Assembly: GCF_021021415.1 (NCBI RefSeq)
Contig: NZ_JAINWJ010000014.1
Span: 89,740-153,739 of the forward strand
Length of the DNA stretch: 64,000 nucleotides
From: Martelella mediterranea
GTDB taxonomy: Bacteria; Pseudomonadota; Alphaproteobacteria; Rhizobiales; Rhizobiaceae
Reading direction: 5' to 3'
Below, piece after piece: positions 26,924 through 36,009 of this stretch. Below the pieces are notes generated by a model. That model searched no databases. It saw only the letters and a program-made list of their open reading frames with translations, and was not told the DNA's origin. The translations under genes were made by a program, and so were the position numbers. Positions within the stretch are counted from its first letter, which is position 1. Each line of letters opens with the position of its first letter.

Positions 26924-27916
26924 TCAGTTGTTCTCGCAGAAGCCGGGTTCATCCGCGGTGCAGACGTCGAGCCCGGTGAACAGCGGATCATCCACCTTTT
27001 CGCCATTGATCAGCTGGATCATGACGTCGGGCGCCCGGTAGCCCATCTCGAACGGGCGCTGGCCGACCTGCACATGGCTGCGGCCCTCGCGGAAGGCCTT
27101 GGTCTGCGGCGGCAGCGTGTCGCCGGCGATGATGATCAGGTCCTTGGATTTCAGCCTGTCCATCACCTGGTCCGTCACCTGGGTATAGGCCTGCGGGGCG
27201 AACTGCGCCCAGCCGCCGATCAGGATGAAGGCGTCGAGGTCCGGATTGGCGGTGAACACATCCGACATCTGCTGGTTGGCGAGATCGGCCTGGTCATTGG
27301 TGAAGACCGGGCAACCCTCGATCTCGGTCCAGCCGTTCTGCCCGGTGAGCCGGTCGACATTCTTCTCGCCCGCGATCGTGTCGCGGAAGCCCTGGGCGCG
27401 GGCATTGATGTTGTCGGCGGCGACATTGCCGAGCTGAAGGCAGACTGTGCCGCCGTCAGCGCGGAGCGTTTTCGCCTCTTCCGCCATCTTGACGCCCATC
27501 AGATAGTTGTCCGTGCCGAGATAGGTCTTGCGCAGGTCGCGATCCTGCTCGAGGAAATCGGCATCGATGGTCATGACCGGAACGTCCGGCGCGATCTCGC
27601 GGATGCGGTTGGCCATGGCCGGCGCGTTCGACGGCGAAATGGCAATCGCCGCAACGCCACGGGTCAAGAGGTCATCGACGATCTGCACCTCGCCGGCTTC
27701 GTCGGAGGACGAGGCGGGCCCGGTGTAGAGGCACTCGTATTCGCTGTCCTTGTTTTCCGAAAGCCACTTCTTGCAGCCGAGATTGATCTGCTCGAAGAAC
27801 GGGTTGTCGAGCCCCTTGACCACGATCGCCAGCGTCTTCTTGTCCTGAGCCCCCGCCTGACCGGCAAGAAGCATGGCCGCCGACAGGGCGGTTATAGCCA
27901 GATACTTGATATTCAT
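26924..27916 (-). CDS. Sugar ABC transporter substrate-binding protein (second, FrcB-like by context)
   Basis: A 330-aa periplasmic binding protein with a clean Sec signal peptide (AITALSAAMLLAGQAGA) and mature start near QDKKTLAIVVKGLDNPFF, the usual sugar-binding opening. Four Cys in the mature protein could make disulfides. The frame opens at 28015, but the ATG at 27916 has GAGGAGGAG upstream. It is unlike the binding protein at 25828 in most of its length, so it probably belongs with the ATPase and permease encoded divergently at 29098-30840; that pairing is inferred. Confidence 0.88.
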   Translation of the reverse strand: MNIKYLAITALSAAMLLAGQAGAQDKKTLAIVVKGLDNPFFEQINLGCKKWLSENKDSEYECLYTGPASSSDEAGEVQIVDDLLTRGVAAIAISPSNAPAMANRIREIAPDVPVMTIDADFLEQDRDLRKTYLGTDNYLMGVKMAEEAKTLRADGGTVCLQLGNVAADNINARAQGFRDTIAGEKNVDRLTGQNGWTEIEGCPVFTNDQADLANQQMSDVFTANPDLDAFILIGGWAQFAPQAYTQVTDQVMDRLKSKDLIIIAGDTLPPQTKAFREGRSHVQVGQRPFEMGYRAPDVMIQLINGEKVDDPLFTGLDVCTADEPGFCENN

Positions 27917-27960
27917 TGCAATTCTCCTCCTCTTCGCAATCGCCGGCAAAGGCTCCTTCC

Positions 27961-28941
27961 TCAGCCGGGATACCAGACAATGCGCGGGTCGTTTTCCCCG
28001 CGCCTGTAGTTCCATGCACGTTCAAAGAGTTCATCCAGGCCGACCGACGGCGTCCAGCCCAGCACCTTGCGGGCCTTGGCATTGTCCAGCCAGTTGCTGT
28101 GAAACGGCGTCGCTATCTCCGCCCGGTCCCTGCCCGCGGTCTCCATCAGCGCGGCGACTGCGCCGTAATCGACCGGTTCGTTCATGGCGATATTGAAGAG
28201 CTCGCCACGGGCCCCAGGGTTGTCGATCGAAAGCAGGATCGCGTCCACCAGATCATCGACATGGATGAAGTTGCGCTTCAGAAAGCGGCCCTCGACATCG
28301 CGCATGGCGGGAAACACGTCGCCGTTGCGCATTGTCGCAAGTTCAGCCGCCTCGACCAGCGTTTCCCAGGGCGGGCCGCCGAACTGCGTGTCGTCAAGGG
28401 CGAAGGCATATCTGAAATCGTCCTTTTCCATGATCCATGGCGCCCGCAGGATCGTGTAGCCGACGTCGTACTGGATGCCGAACTGCTCCAGCATCACCTC
28501 TTCCATCACCTTGGTCAGCGCATAGACGCCCGGATAGGCGCGACGCGGCGTGGCTTCGGTGATTGGCGCGGCGTAGCCCTGAAAGATATGACCAACGACG
28601 CAATCGCCGCTGAGTAGCAGGAACTGGCGACCTTTCTCGGACCGGCGGAACCGGTCGAGCAGCAGGTAGAGCCCCTTCAACGCGACATCGATGGCGAGAT
28701 CGGGTGACTCCTTCACCGCGGCCAGATGAACGACATGGCTGACGCCGTCCAGCGCCTGCTCGACCACCTGTTCATCGGCCATGGAACCGCGGATCACGGT
28801 GACCCGGCGATCGTCGGTTTCGATGAGGCGGTTGTTGCAAAGCGCCACCACCTCGAAATCCGAAAAACGCTGCTCGGCCAGAAAGGCGGGCAAGAACACC
28901 TGTCCCACTTTTCCGGCCGCGCCGGTCACCAGCAGCTTCAT
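27961..28941 (-). CDS. NAD-dependent epimerase/dehydratase (extended SDR; possibly uronate or sugar dehydrogenase)
   Basis: A 326-aa extended SDR. The Rossmann motif is TGAAGKVG at residues 5-12 and the catalytic pair lies in YALTK. The C-terminal third has the FIHVDDLVDAI motif typical of nucleotide-sugar epimerases and uronate dehydrogenases. The ATG at 28941 is preferred over a TTG two codons upstream. It is the first gene of the unit running to 23216, so it probably acts on the sugar carried by one of the two importers. Substrate cannot be fixed from sequence. Confidence 0.83.
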   Translation of the reverse strand: MKLLVTGAAGKVGQVFLPAFLAEQRFSDFEVVALCNNRLIETDDRRVTVIRGSMADEQVVEQALDGVSHVVHLAAVKESPDLAIDVALKGLYLLLDRFRRSEKGRQFLLLSGDCVVGHIFQGYAAPITEATPRRAYPGVYALTKVMEEVMLEQFGIQYDVGYTILRAPWIMEKDDFRYAFALDDTQFGGPPWETLVEAAELATMRNGDVFPAMRDVEGRFLKRNFIHVDDLVDAILLSIDNPGARGELFNIAMNEPVDYGAVAALMETAGRDRAEIATPFHSNWLDNAKARKVLGWTPSVGLDELFERAWNYRRGENDPRIVWYPG

Positions 28942-28975
28942 CGGCAAACCCCCTCGATATCCCCTTGTGTTGGTC

Positions 28976-29020
28976 GTGATAATTATTTAATAATAATATT
29001 AAGTCAAGTTATTATTGATT
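28976..29020. promoter_or_regulatory. AT-rich divergent promoter region
   Basis: A strikingly AT-rich block lies in the 156-bp gap between two divergent transport units. It holds an inverted repeat AATAATAA (28989-28996) and TTATTATT (29009-29016). On the minus strand a TTGACT (-35-like) precedes AATTAT at a 17-bp spacing. It likely carries the promoters of both units and perhaps the binding site of the LacI regulator at 30850, but it lacks the usual central CG of LacI operators. Confidence 0.4.
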
Positions 29021-29097
29021 TAGTTATGGCGCCAAGGGAGATTGCCGGATAAGCTCAACGCTTTCCGGAGCGGCGCCGGACAAGAGGGAGGGGACCT

Positions 29098-29838
29098 GTG
29101 TCGAGACTTGTTTTGTCGAAAATATCGAAGAATTTCGGGGCCATTCAGGCCTTGTCATCCGTGTCGCTGGAAATCGCGCCGGGGGAAGTGCTGGGCCTGA
29201 TGGGCGATAACGGCGCGGGCAAGAGCACGCTGGTGAAGATCATCGCCGGCAATTTCCCGCCCTCGGCGGGCGAGATCCGCATCGACGACAAGCCCGTGAC
29301 CTTCCACCGGCCGCGCGATGCGCAGGATGAGGGCATCGAGGTCGTCTATCAGGACCTGGCGCTTTGCGACAATCTATCGGCCGCCTCGAATGTCTTTCTC
29401 GGCCGCGAGGCCATGCGCCGGGTCGGGCTGGTGAAATACCTGAACTATCGCCAGATGAACGAGACCGCGGCAGACCTCTTCCGCCAGCTCAAGTCCGAAA
29501 CCCATCCGCGCGATCTCGTCAGGAAAATGTCGGGCGGGCAGCGCCAGGCAGTCGCCATAGCGCGCACGCTGCTGTCGAAGCCGAAGATCGTGATGATGGA
29601 CGAGCCGACGGCGGCGATCTCGGTCCGGCAGGTCAAGGAGGTGCTGGACCTGATCCTGCGCCTCAGGGATCAGGGCATCAGCGTCATCCTGATCAGCCAC
29701 CGGATGCCGGATGTCTTCGGCGTCGCCGACAGGATCGCCGTTTTACGGCGGGGCGAGCTTGTCGCCAGCAAGCCAGCGGCGGGCTCCTCTCCCGAAGAAG
29801 TGACCGGTCTCATCACCGGCGCAATCGAAGCGGCATAG
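29098..29838 (+). CDS. Sugar ABC transporter ATP-binding protein, single domain (FrcA-like)
   Basis: A 246-aa ATPase with one nucleotide-binding domain only: Walker A GDNGAGKST (36-44), signature MSGGQRQ (144-150), Walker B MMDEP (166-170). Most CUT2 systems use a double-length RbsA; single-domain forms such as FrcA of rhizobial fructose uptake are the exception. The start is GTG with GGGAGGGG upstream. It is followed 12 bp later by a permease and then a LacI regulator. The nearest candidate binding protein is divergent at 26924. Confidence 0.9.
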   Translation: MSRLVLSKISKNFGAIQALSSVSLEIAPGEVLGLMGDNGAGKSTLVKIIAGNFPPSAGEIRIDDKPVTFHRPRDAQDEGIEVVYQDLALCDNLSAASNVFLGREAMRRVGLVKYLNYRQMNETAADLFRQLKSETHPRDLVRKMSGGQRQAVAIARTLLSKPKIVMMDEPTAAISVRQVKEVLDLILRLRDQGISVILISHRMPDVFGVADRIAVLRRGELVASKPAAGSSPEEVTGLITGAIEAA

Positions 29839-29850
29839 AAAGGCGGACCG

Positions 29851-30840
29851 ATGACCACCATGGACCATGTGATATCAAGAAGTCAGCACCGCAACTGGGC
29901 CGGAAAACTCGCCACCCAGCAGCTTTTCTGGGTGTTTGTCGCCGCAGTCGCGGCCTGCCTGGCGCTGAGCCTCATGACCGATACCTTCGCCAGCGAAAGA
30001 AACCTGTTCAACGTCGCCCGCAACTTCGCCTTTGTCGGCATCATCGCGATCGGCATGACGGTGGTGATCGCCTCGGGCGGAATCGATCTGTCGGTCGGCT
30101 CAAGCGTGGTTTTGAGCGCGATGGTGATCAGCGTGCTGATGGCCGGCGGCATGTCGTTCTGGCTGGCCGCTCCGATGGCGATCGGCGCGGCGCTTCTGGT
30201 GGGGCTCGTGAACGGCGTGCTGATCGCCTATGGCGGGATGCCGCCCTTCGTGATCACGCTCGGCACGCTTTCCGCCGCGCGCTCTCTCGCCATGGTGCTT
30301 TCCGACAACAAGATGATATGGGAATTCGGGCCCGACCATGATCTCCTGCTATGGATAGGCGGCGGGTCGACGCTTGGCATTCCGCACCCGCTCTACGCGC
30401 TCGCATTCCTCACCCTCGTCATGTCGCTCGCGCTCAAATGGACGCGTTGGGGCCAGCATGTCTATGCGATCGGCAGCAATGAGAGCGCTGTGCGCCTGAC
30501 CGGCATTCCGGTCAAGCGGCTCAAGGTCAGCATCTACATGTTCTCCGCCTTCACCGCGGGCGTGGCGGGTATCCTGATGGCCGGATGGCTCGGTAGCGTC
30601 ACCACCAATCTCGGCCAGGCGCTCGAACTGACCGTGATCGCCGCCGCGGTGATCGGCGGCGCCAATCTTGCCGGTGGCGAGGGCACGGCAATCGGCGCGG
30701 TTGTCGGCGCGCTTTTGATCGAGGTCATTCGCAACTCGCTGATCCTCCTTGGCATCTCGACATTCTGGCAAGGAATGTTCATAGGTACATTCATAATTAT
30801 TGCGGTGGCCTTCGACCGAATCAGGCATTTCAGATCATGA
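29851..30840 (+). CDS. Sugar ABC transporter permease, RbsC/FrcC type (CUT2)
   Basis: A 329-aa permease of the ribose family with about nine to ten membrane segments and the conserved GGIDLSVGSSVVL and AAAVIGGANLAGGEG motifs. It begins with a hydrophilic segment of about 30 residues. GAAAGGCGG lies before the ATG. It partners the single-domain ATPase at 29098. Confidence 0.9.
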   Translation: MTTMDHVISRSQHRNWAGKLATQQLFWVFVAAVAACLALSLMTDTFASERNLFNVARNFAFVGIIAIGMTVVIASGGIDLSVGSSVVLSAMVISVLMAGGMSFWLAAPMAIGAALLVGLVNGVLIAYGGMPPFVITLGTLSAARSLAMVLSDNKMIWEFGPDHDLLLWIGGGSTLGIPHPLYALAFLTLVMSLALKWTRWGQHVYAIGSNESAVRLTGIPVKRLKVSIYMFSAFTAGVAGILMAGWLGSVTTNLGQALELTVIAAAVIGGANLAGGEGTAIGAVVGALLIEVIRNSLILLGISTFWQGMFIGTFIIIAVAFDRIRHFRS

Positions 30841-30849
30841 GGCCTGCAA

Positions 30850-31881
30850 GTGGCGACTGCGCCGATCGTCTTGGAGAATGCATTGAAACCGACAATGATG
30901 GATGTCGCCGCCCGCGCCGGCGTATCCCAGGCCACCGTCTCCCTCATTCTCAACGGCAGTTCCGGCGCCCGCTTCAGCGAAGCCACGCGCAAAAGGGTGT
31001 TCGATGCCGCAGAGGCGCTGGGCTATCGCCTGTCCAACAGGACGGCGACCGCCAGCCACGCGGCCGCCAAGGTCATCGTCTTCCTCGTCGATGAGCTCAC
31101 CACCGACCCCTGGATGGCGCTCGCCTTCGAGGGCGCGCGGGAAAAGGCGCTGGAGAGCGGGATCATCGTCACGCTTGGCGTGTTCCGCAAGGGCGAGGAT
31201 CCGGATGATGGGGTATTGTCCATCTGCGAAAGCCAGACGCTGGTGGGCTATATCTTCGGCACGATCCTGACCCGCAAGGTCGACCCGCCCCAGGCGCTTC
31301 TCGATGCGCCTTCCGTGCTCGTCAATTGCTACGACCAGCAGCGCCGCCTGCCCTCGATCGTGCCCGGCGACGTCGCCGGCGGACGCGCCGCGACCGAGCG
31401 GCTGATTGCCGGCGGGCGCAAGCGCGTTGCGCTCATCAACGGCCAGGAGGGGCTCGACAACCCGCGCGACCGGCTGCGCGGCTACAAGCAGGCGCTTGCC
31501 AGCAACGACCTCGCCTATGATCCGAAGCTCGTGCATTACGGCAACTGGGAGCCGTCATCCGGCTATGAGAAGACCCACGAACTGATGAGGCTCCCCGACC
31601 CGCCCGACGGCATTTTCTGCGCCAACGACCTGATGGCGATCGGCTGTCTGGAAGCGCTCAAGGAGCTCGGCAAGTCCATCCCCGGTGATGTCGCCGTCGT
31701 CGGCTTCGACAATCGCGATATCGCCCAGTTCACCATGCCCCCGCTGACGACCTACCATCTCCCGATGTTCGAAATGGGCGCGATGGCCGTCGAATTGCTC
31801 GAGGACATGATGGGCGGACTGACCAGCGCGCATGACCAGCTCAAGGTCGAGTGTACTCTGATCGAGCGGGTCTCGGGTTAG
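30850..31881 (+). CDS. LacI-family transcriptional regulator
   Basis: A 343-aa LacI/PurR-type regulator with the helix-turn-helix MMDVAARAGVSQATVSLIL at about residues 16-34 and a sugar-binding effector domain. The GTG at 30850 comes 9 bp after the permease stop; the ATG pair inside the HTH leaves no room for a shorter protein. It is the last gene of the unit 29098-31881 and probably controls the divergent transport units on both sides of 28942-29097. Confidence 0.9.
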   Translation: MATAPIVLENALKPTMMDVAARAGVSQATVSLILNGSSGARFSEATRKRVFDAAEALGYRLSNRTATASHAAAKVIVFLVDELTTDPWMALAFEGAREKALESGIIVTLGVFRKGEDPDDGVLSICESQTLVGYIFGTILTRKVDPPQALLDAPSVLVNCYDQQRRLPSIVPGDVAGGRAATERLIAGGRKRVALINGQEGLDNPRDRLRGYKQALASNDLAYDPKLVHYGNWEPSSGYEKTHELMRLPDPPDGIFCANDLMAIGCLEALKELGKSIPGDVAVVGFDNRDIAQFTMPPLTTYHLPMFEMGAMAVELLEDMMGGLTSAHDQLKVECTLIERVSG

Positions 31882-31997
31882 TCGAAGCTGTCTACCTTTG
31901 CGATCTTGGAGGAATATGAGCCCTCGACTCCGACATTTCGATATTTATCCCGCAAAACTCGAATACGCGAACACAGCCCTGGCTGAGTTGGGATGAC

Positions 31998-32049
31998 AAA
32001 AACGGGGCCGTGTAAGGCCAGGGCACCGGGAGGCGCCGCTTCCGGCCCC
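31998..32049 (-). terminator. Probable terminator of the polyol operon
   Basis: On the minus strand, GGGGCCG and CGGCCCC (pairing 32043-32049 with 32004-32010) enclose about 32 bases with further GC pairing and are followed by GTTTTT (31998-32003). It begins four bases after the stop codon of the GMC oxidoreductase gene. Confidence 0.5.
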
Positions 32050-32052
32050 AGT

Positions 32053-33660
32053 TCAGGAACGAGAGTCCTTCCTGATCATATCCGCAGCCTTTTCGGCGAT
32101 CATCACGACGGGCGAGGCCGTGTTGCCGGACACGATTTTGGGCATGATCGAGGCATCGATGATCCGCAGACCATCAAGCCCCCGGAACCGCAGCTGCGGA
32201 TCGACGACGGCTTCGTCGTCAACGCCCATGCGGCATGTTCCGACCGGATGGAAGATCGTGGTTGCGATGTTTCCGGCCGCCGACAGCAGGGCGTCATCGC
32301 CCTCGACCGCCGGCCCGGGGAGGATTTCCTCTGGCGCGTAAGGCGTCAGCGCCTTCGCCGTCATGATCTTGCGGGCCTGCCTGATGGAGGTGACCGCAAT
32401 GTCCCTGTCCCTGGCAGCCGAGAGATAATTCAACCGGATTTCCGGCTGTGTCGTGGCGTCAGCAGTCGTTACGTGACTGGCGCCGACGCTTTCGGGCCTC
32501 AGATTGCAGACCGAAACCGTGATGGCGGGAAAAGCGTGAAGCGGTTCCCCCAGCCGTTCGGTCGAAAGCGGCTGGACGTGATATTCGAGGTCGGGCATTT
32601 CCAGCGACGGATCGGATTTCGTAAACATGCCGAACTGGCTCGGCGCCATCGACATGGGGCCTGATCGCGTCAGCCCGTATTCGAGCGCGATCGCCGCCTT
32701 GCCGGAAAGAGAGTGGACCATGGTGTTGAGTGTCTTTGCATTCCTCACCTTGTAGACCGTGCGGATCTGCAAATGGTCCTGCAGGTTTTCACCCACGCCC
32801 CGTCTTGCGAAACGGGTGTCTATCCCGACGGCAGAGAACCGCTCCGGGTCGCCAACGCCGGAGAGTTCGAGGATTTTCGGTGAGTTGATCGCACCGGCTG
32901 AAAGCAGGACTTCAGCGTTTGCACGGGCCGTGAAGGCCGCGCCCTTGTGATGAAACCGGACGCCCATCACCCGCCGGCCCTCGATGATCAGGCGTTCGGT
33001 CTCGGCGTGGGTGACAAGGCGCAGGTTTGGCCGTTTCAGGGCGGGCCGCAGAAAGCCCTTGGCCGTATTCCAGCGCACGCCGTTCTTCTGGTTGACCTCG
33101 AAGAACCCGCTGCCCTCATTGCTGCCATCGTTGAAATCAGGGCGCGGCATGATCCCGAACTCCTTCGCGCCCTCCTGAACGGCCTTGAGAATTTCCCAGC
33201 GCCCGCGCTGCCGGGCGACTTTCCATTCGCCGCCGCTGCCATGCATCGCGCTTTTGCCCGCATGATGATCCTCGGATTTCAGGAAATAGGGCAGCACGTC
33301 ATCCCATGCCCAGCCGACATTGCCGAGCTGACGCCAGTGGTCGTAGTCGGCGGACTGGCCGCGCATGTAGATCATGCCGTTGACGGAAGTGCAGCCGCCC
33401 AGCACCTTGCCGCGCGGATAGACCAGGCTGCGCCCGTTGAGACCCGGTTCGGCGGCGGTCTTCATCATCCAGTCGGTGCGCGGATTGCCGATACAATAGA
33501 GGTAACCGACGGGTATATGGACCCAGTGGTAATTATCCGAGCCGCCGGCCTCCAACAGCAGTACGCGGCAGGCCGGGTCCTCGGTCAGCCGGTTGGCGAG
33601 AACGCAGCCCGCCGTCCCTGCCCCGACGATGATGTAATCATAGCTGCCGTCCAGTTTCAT
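32053..33660 (-). CDS. GMC-family oxidoreductase (choline/alcohol dehydrogenase-like)
   Basis: A 535-aa flavoprotein of the glucose-methanol-choline family. The FAD-binding motif GAGTAG is at residues 13-18 with the LLLEAGG strand end after it, the GMC signatures GGCTSVNGMIYMRG and LSAGAINSPKILELSG are clear, and the active-site His lies in FHPVGTCRMG near residue 470. It oxidises a primary or secondary alcohol, in this operon plausibly a polyol. It overlaps the kinase gene by 4 bp and is the last gene of the operon. No signal peptide is seen. Confidence 0.9.
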   Translation of the reverse strand: MKLDGSYDYIIVGAGTAGCVLANRLTEDPACRVLLLEAGGSDNYHWVHIPVGYLYCIGNPRTDWMMKTAAEPGLNGRSLVYPRGKVLGGCTSVNGMIYMRGQSADYDHWRQLGNVGWAWDDVLPYFLKSEDHHAGKSAMHGSGGEWKVARQRGRWEILKAVQEGAKEFGIMPRPDFNDGSNEGSGFFEVNQKNGVRWNTAKGFLRPALKRPNLRLVTHAETERLIIEGRRVMGVRFHHKGAAFTARANAEVLLSAGAINSPKILELSGVGDPERFSAVGIDTRFARRGVGENLQDHLQIRTVYKVRNAKTLNTMVHSLSGKAAIALEYGLTRSGPMSMAPSQFGMFTKSDPSLEMPDLEYHVQPLSTERLGEPLHAFPAITVSVCNLRPESVGASHVTTADATTQPEIRLNYLSAARDRDIAVTSIRQARKIMTAKALTPYAPEEILPGPAVEGDDALLSAAGNIATTIFHPVGTCRMGVDDEAVVDPQLRFRGLDGLRIIDASIMPKIVSGNTASPVVMIAEKAADMIRKDSRS

Positions 33661-35174
33661 CCATCGGTCTCCGAAGCCGCAAGATCACGCCAGACCGGAT
33701 CCATGGCCCGCATTGCCCGGCGCCATATCTCATAGCGCCGGTCATAATGGGCGCGCATGTGCGGATCGGGCGCGAAGGTGCGGGCAGGCCGGGTCATGTT
33801 GGCCACCGCCGCCGCCTCATCGGGATGGATGCCGACGCCGACGGATGCTGCGATCACAGCGCCCAGCGCGCCGGTTTCGCGCGCTTGCGCCACGGTGACC
33901 GGGACGCCAAGCCCATCTGCGAACATTGCCGGCCAGTGCGGGGAGCGCGCTCCGCCGCCTGCAAGCGCCGCCCTGTCGAAGGTGACCCCGGCCTCCGCCA
34001 GCACTTCGATGTGGCGGCGATGCTCGAACATCACACCCTCGTAGAGCGCGCGCAGCAGATGCCCTTCCCCATGCCAGCCGGCCAGCCCGAAAAAGCCGCC
34101 GCGCTGATGCGCGCCAAGACGCCCGCCGTAGAGAAAGGGGTGAAACATCGGGTCTTCCCGCCCCGGCGTCACGCTGCCGACGGCGTCATTGACGAAACCG
34201 AAGGGATCGTCGTGATGGCCGCCGCGCTCCACGAAGCTCCTGACATACCATTCCAGATTGGCCGCCGATGTGGCGCTGTTTTCCATGTTGGCAAACCGGT
34301 TGCGGCCATAGGCCGAGATCATGAAGACGCGATCGTCGCGCACAGGCACATCGGAAAAGACCTGATTGATCGACCAGCTTCCAACGATAATCGAGGCCGC
34401 GCCGCTGCCGACCGCACCCGAGCCGAGCGCGGAGGCCACCACATCGAAATAGCCGGCGACCACCGGCGTGCCCTCGGCAAGCCCGGTCGCCTCCGCCGCC
34501 GCTCCGGTTGCATTCCCGACAATGCTGGTCGGCTCGACAAGCTCCGGCAACAGCCGTTCGGCATCGTCGAGACCGTAGAGCGCGAGCAGATCGCTGTCAT
34601 AAGCGGCCTCAGGCAACCGAAGCAGACCGGCGCCCGACATATCCGAAATCTCGCTGGCTTTTTTCCCGGTCAGATGCCAGCCTATGACATCCTTGGCGAA
34701 AAGCAGCGTCCCCGCCCGCGCATAAAGGTCCGGACGGTTGGCCTTGAGCCATGCAAGAAGCGTCGGGGTTTGCGATGGCCATGGCCGCTGGAGGCAGATG
34801 GCGTGAAGCGCATCGCCTTTGTCCGCATCCAGTTTCCCGGCAAGGGCCGCAGCCCTGGTGTCGAGCGACTGTATGCCGATCAGCGCTTCATCGTCCCTGT
34901 CCAGCAAATAGAGTCCGTTTCCGTGCCCTGCCATGCCGATGGCGGCGATCGCGGATGGCTTGCAGCCACCGGCCTCAAGGCAGCCCCTGATCGCGACCCG
35001 GGCATTGTCCCAAAGCTCGGTGACGGATCGTTCGACCATGCCGGGCGCGGGCGTCTCGGTTGCGCCATCGATGGCGTGGGCGGCGATTTGTCGCCCCTCG
35101 AGATCGAACAGCACGGCCTTGATCACGGTGTTGCCGGCATCCAGCCCCAGCAGATATCTTGCCTGATCAGCCAC
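33657..35174 (-). CDS. FGGY-family carbohydrate kinase
   Basis: A sugar or polyol kinase of about 505 aa with the N-terminal phosphate motif LGLDAGNTVIKAVLFD and the C-terminal ALAGGGARSPHWPAMFAD signature. FGGY kinases phosphorylate glycerol, xylulose, erythritol and similar substrates. The frame opens at 35216; the GTG at 35174, overlapping the aldolase stop by 8 bp, places the motif at the usual distance from the N-terminus, while an ATG at 35195 would add seven residues. I cannot decide between them. With the GlpD-like dehydrogenase and SorC regulator it recalls the eryA/eryB/eryD set of erythritol catabolism. Confidence 0.88.
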   Translation of the reverse strand: MADQARYLLGLDAGNTVIKAVLFDLEGRQIAAHAIDGATETPAPGMVERSVTELWDNARVAIRGCLEAGGCKPSAIAAIGMAGHGNGLYLLDRDDEALIGIQSLDTRAAALAGKLDADKGDALHAICLQRPWPSQTPTLLAWLKANRPDLYARAGTLLFAKDVIGWHLTGKKASEISDMSGAGLLRLPEAAYDSDLLALYGLDDAERLLPELVEPTSIVGNATGAAAEATGLAEGTPVVAGYFDVVASALGSGAVGSGAASIIVGSWSINQVFSDVPVRDDRVFMISAYGRNRFANMENSATSAANLEWYVRSFVERGGHHDDPFGFVNDAVGSVTPGREDPMFHPFLYGGRLGAHQRGGFFGLAGWHGEGHLLRALYEGVMFEHRRHIEVLAEAGVTFDRAALAGGGARSPHWPAMFADGLGVPVTVAQARETGALGAVIAASVGVGIHPDEAAAVANMTRPARTFAPDPHMRAHYDRRYEIWRRAMRAMDPVWRDLAASETDG

Positions 35175-36009
35175 GATTATAGATGTCCCACGCTTCATCG
35201 CCGCCGGCGCCGTCATGGATGATCGCCATCAGGGCCGCCACCACCGCCTTCGGATTGTCATGCTGATAGATGTTGCGGCCATAGACCATGCCTTTTGCGC
35301 CCTGCGCTATCAAGGCTGCGGATTTGGCCAGCACCGCCTTCAGATCCTCCTTACCGCCGCCGCGCACCAGCACCGGCACGCGCGCCGCCTCGACCACGCG
35401 ATGAAAATCCTCCGGATTTTCGGTCGGGTCCGCCTTGATGATGTCGGCGCCCATTTCGCTTGCCAGCCGCACCAGCGTCACGATCTTCTCGGCGTCGCCA
35501 TCGACCTGATAGCCGCCGCGCACGTCATTCGGCAGCATCACCAGAGGCTCGATCATCAGCGGCATGCCGTATTTGTGGCAGGCCGCGCGCACGCGTGAGA
35601 TGTTCTCCACGCATTGGCGGAATAGCTCGGGCTCGTCGGGCAGCATGAACAGGTTGACCACCACGCAGGCGGCATCCATCTCGAGCGCGCCGATGATCGG
35701 CTCATCCGCATTCTGCAGCATCGACCACATCACCCGATGGCGCTGGTCATTATAGGGATTGCCCATATCGATGCGCATCACCAGCGCCGGCTTGTCCTTT
35801 TCCGGCCGGCCCTGCAACAGGTCAGCCGGGCCATAGGCCATCTGGATGGCGTCGGGCTTTGCCTTGATCAGGCTGTCGACAACGCCGGCCATGTCCTCAA
35901 GGCCGACCAGGAAGCTCGGCTCGTTGCAGACCCCGTGGTCGATGGCGACATCCAGGCATCCGCCATTGGTAAACAATCGATTCATGCGGGCTTTCGTGCT
36001 TATGCGCAT
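35167..36009 (-). CDS. Class I aldolase, DhnA/LsrF-type (DeoC/LacD superfamily)
   Basis: A 280-aa (beta/alpha)8 aldolase. The likely Schiff-base Lys is K192 in ADIIKADPT, with the phosphate-binding VRGGGK segment following. It resembles archaeal-type class I fructose-bisphosphate aldolases and LsrF. The ATG at 36009 overlaps the dehydrogenase gene by 10 bp; the longer frame to 36096 would lie over that gene. In this operon it could cleave the keto-phosphate made by kinase and dehydrogenase. Classical ery clusters do not use this aldolase type. Confidence 0.85.
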   Translation of the reverse strand: MRISTKARMNRLFTNGGCLDVAIDHGVCNEPSFLVGLEDMAGVVDSLIKAKPDAIQMAYGPADLLQGRPEKDKPALVMRIDMGNPYNDQRHRVMWSMLQNADEPIIGALEMDAACVVVNLFMLPDEPELFRQCVENISRVRAACHKYGMPLMIEPLVMLPNDVRGGYQVDGDAEKIVTLVRLASEMGADIIKADPTENPEDFHRVVEAARVPVLVRGGGKEDLKAVLAKSAALIAQGAKGMVYGRNIYQHDNPKAVVAALMAIIHDGAGGDEAWDIYNRG

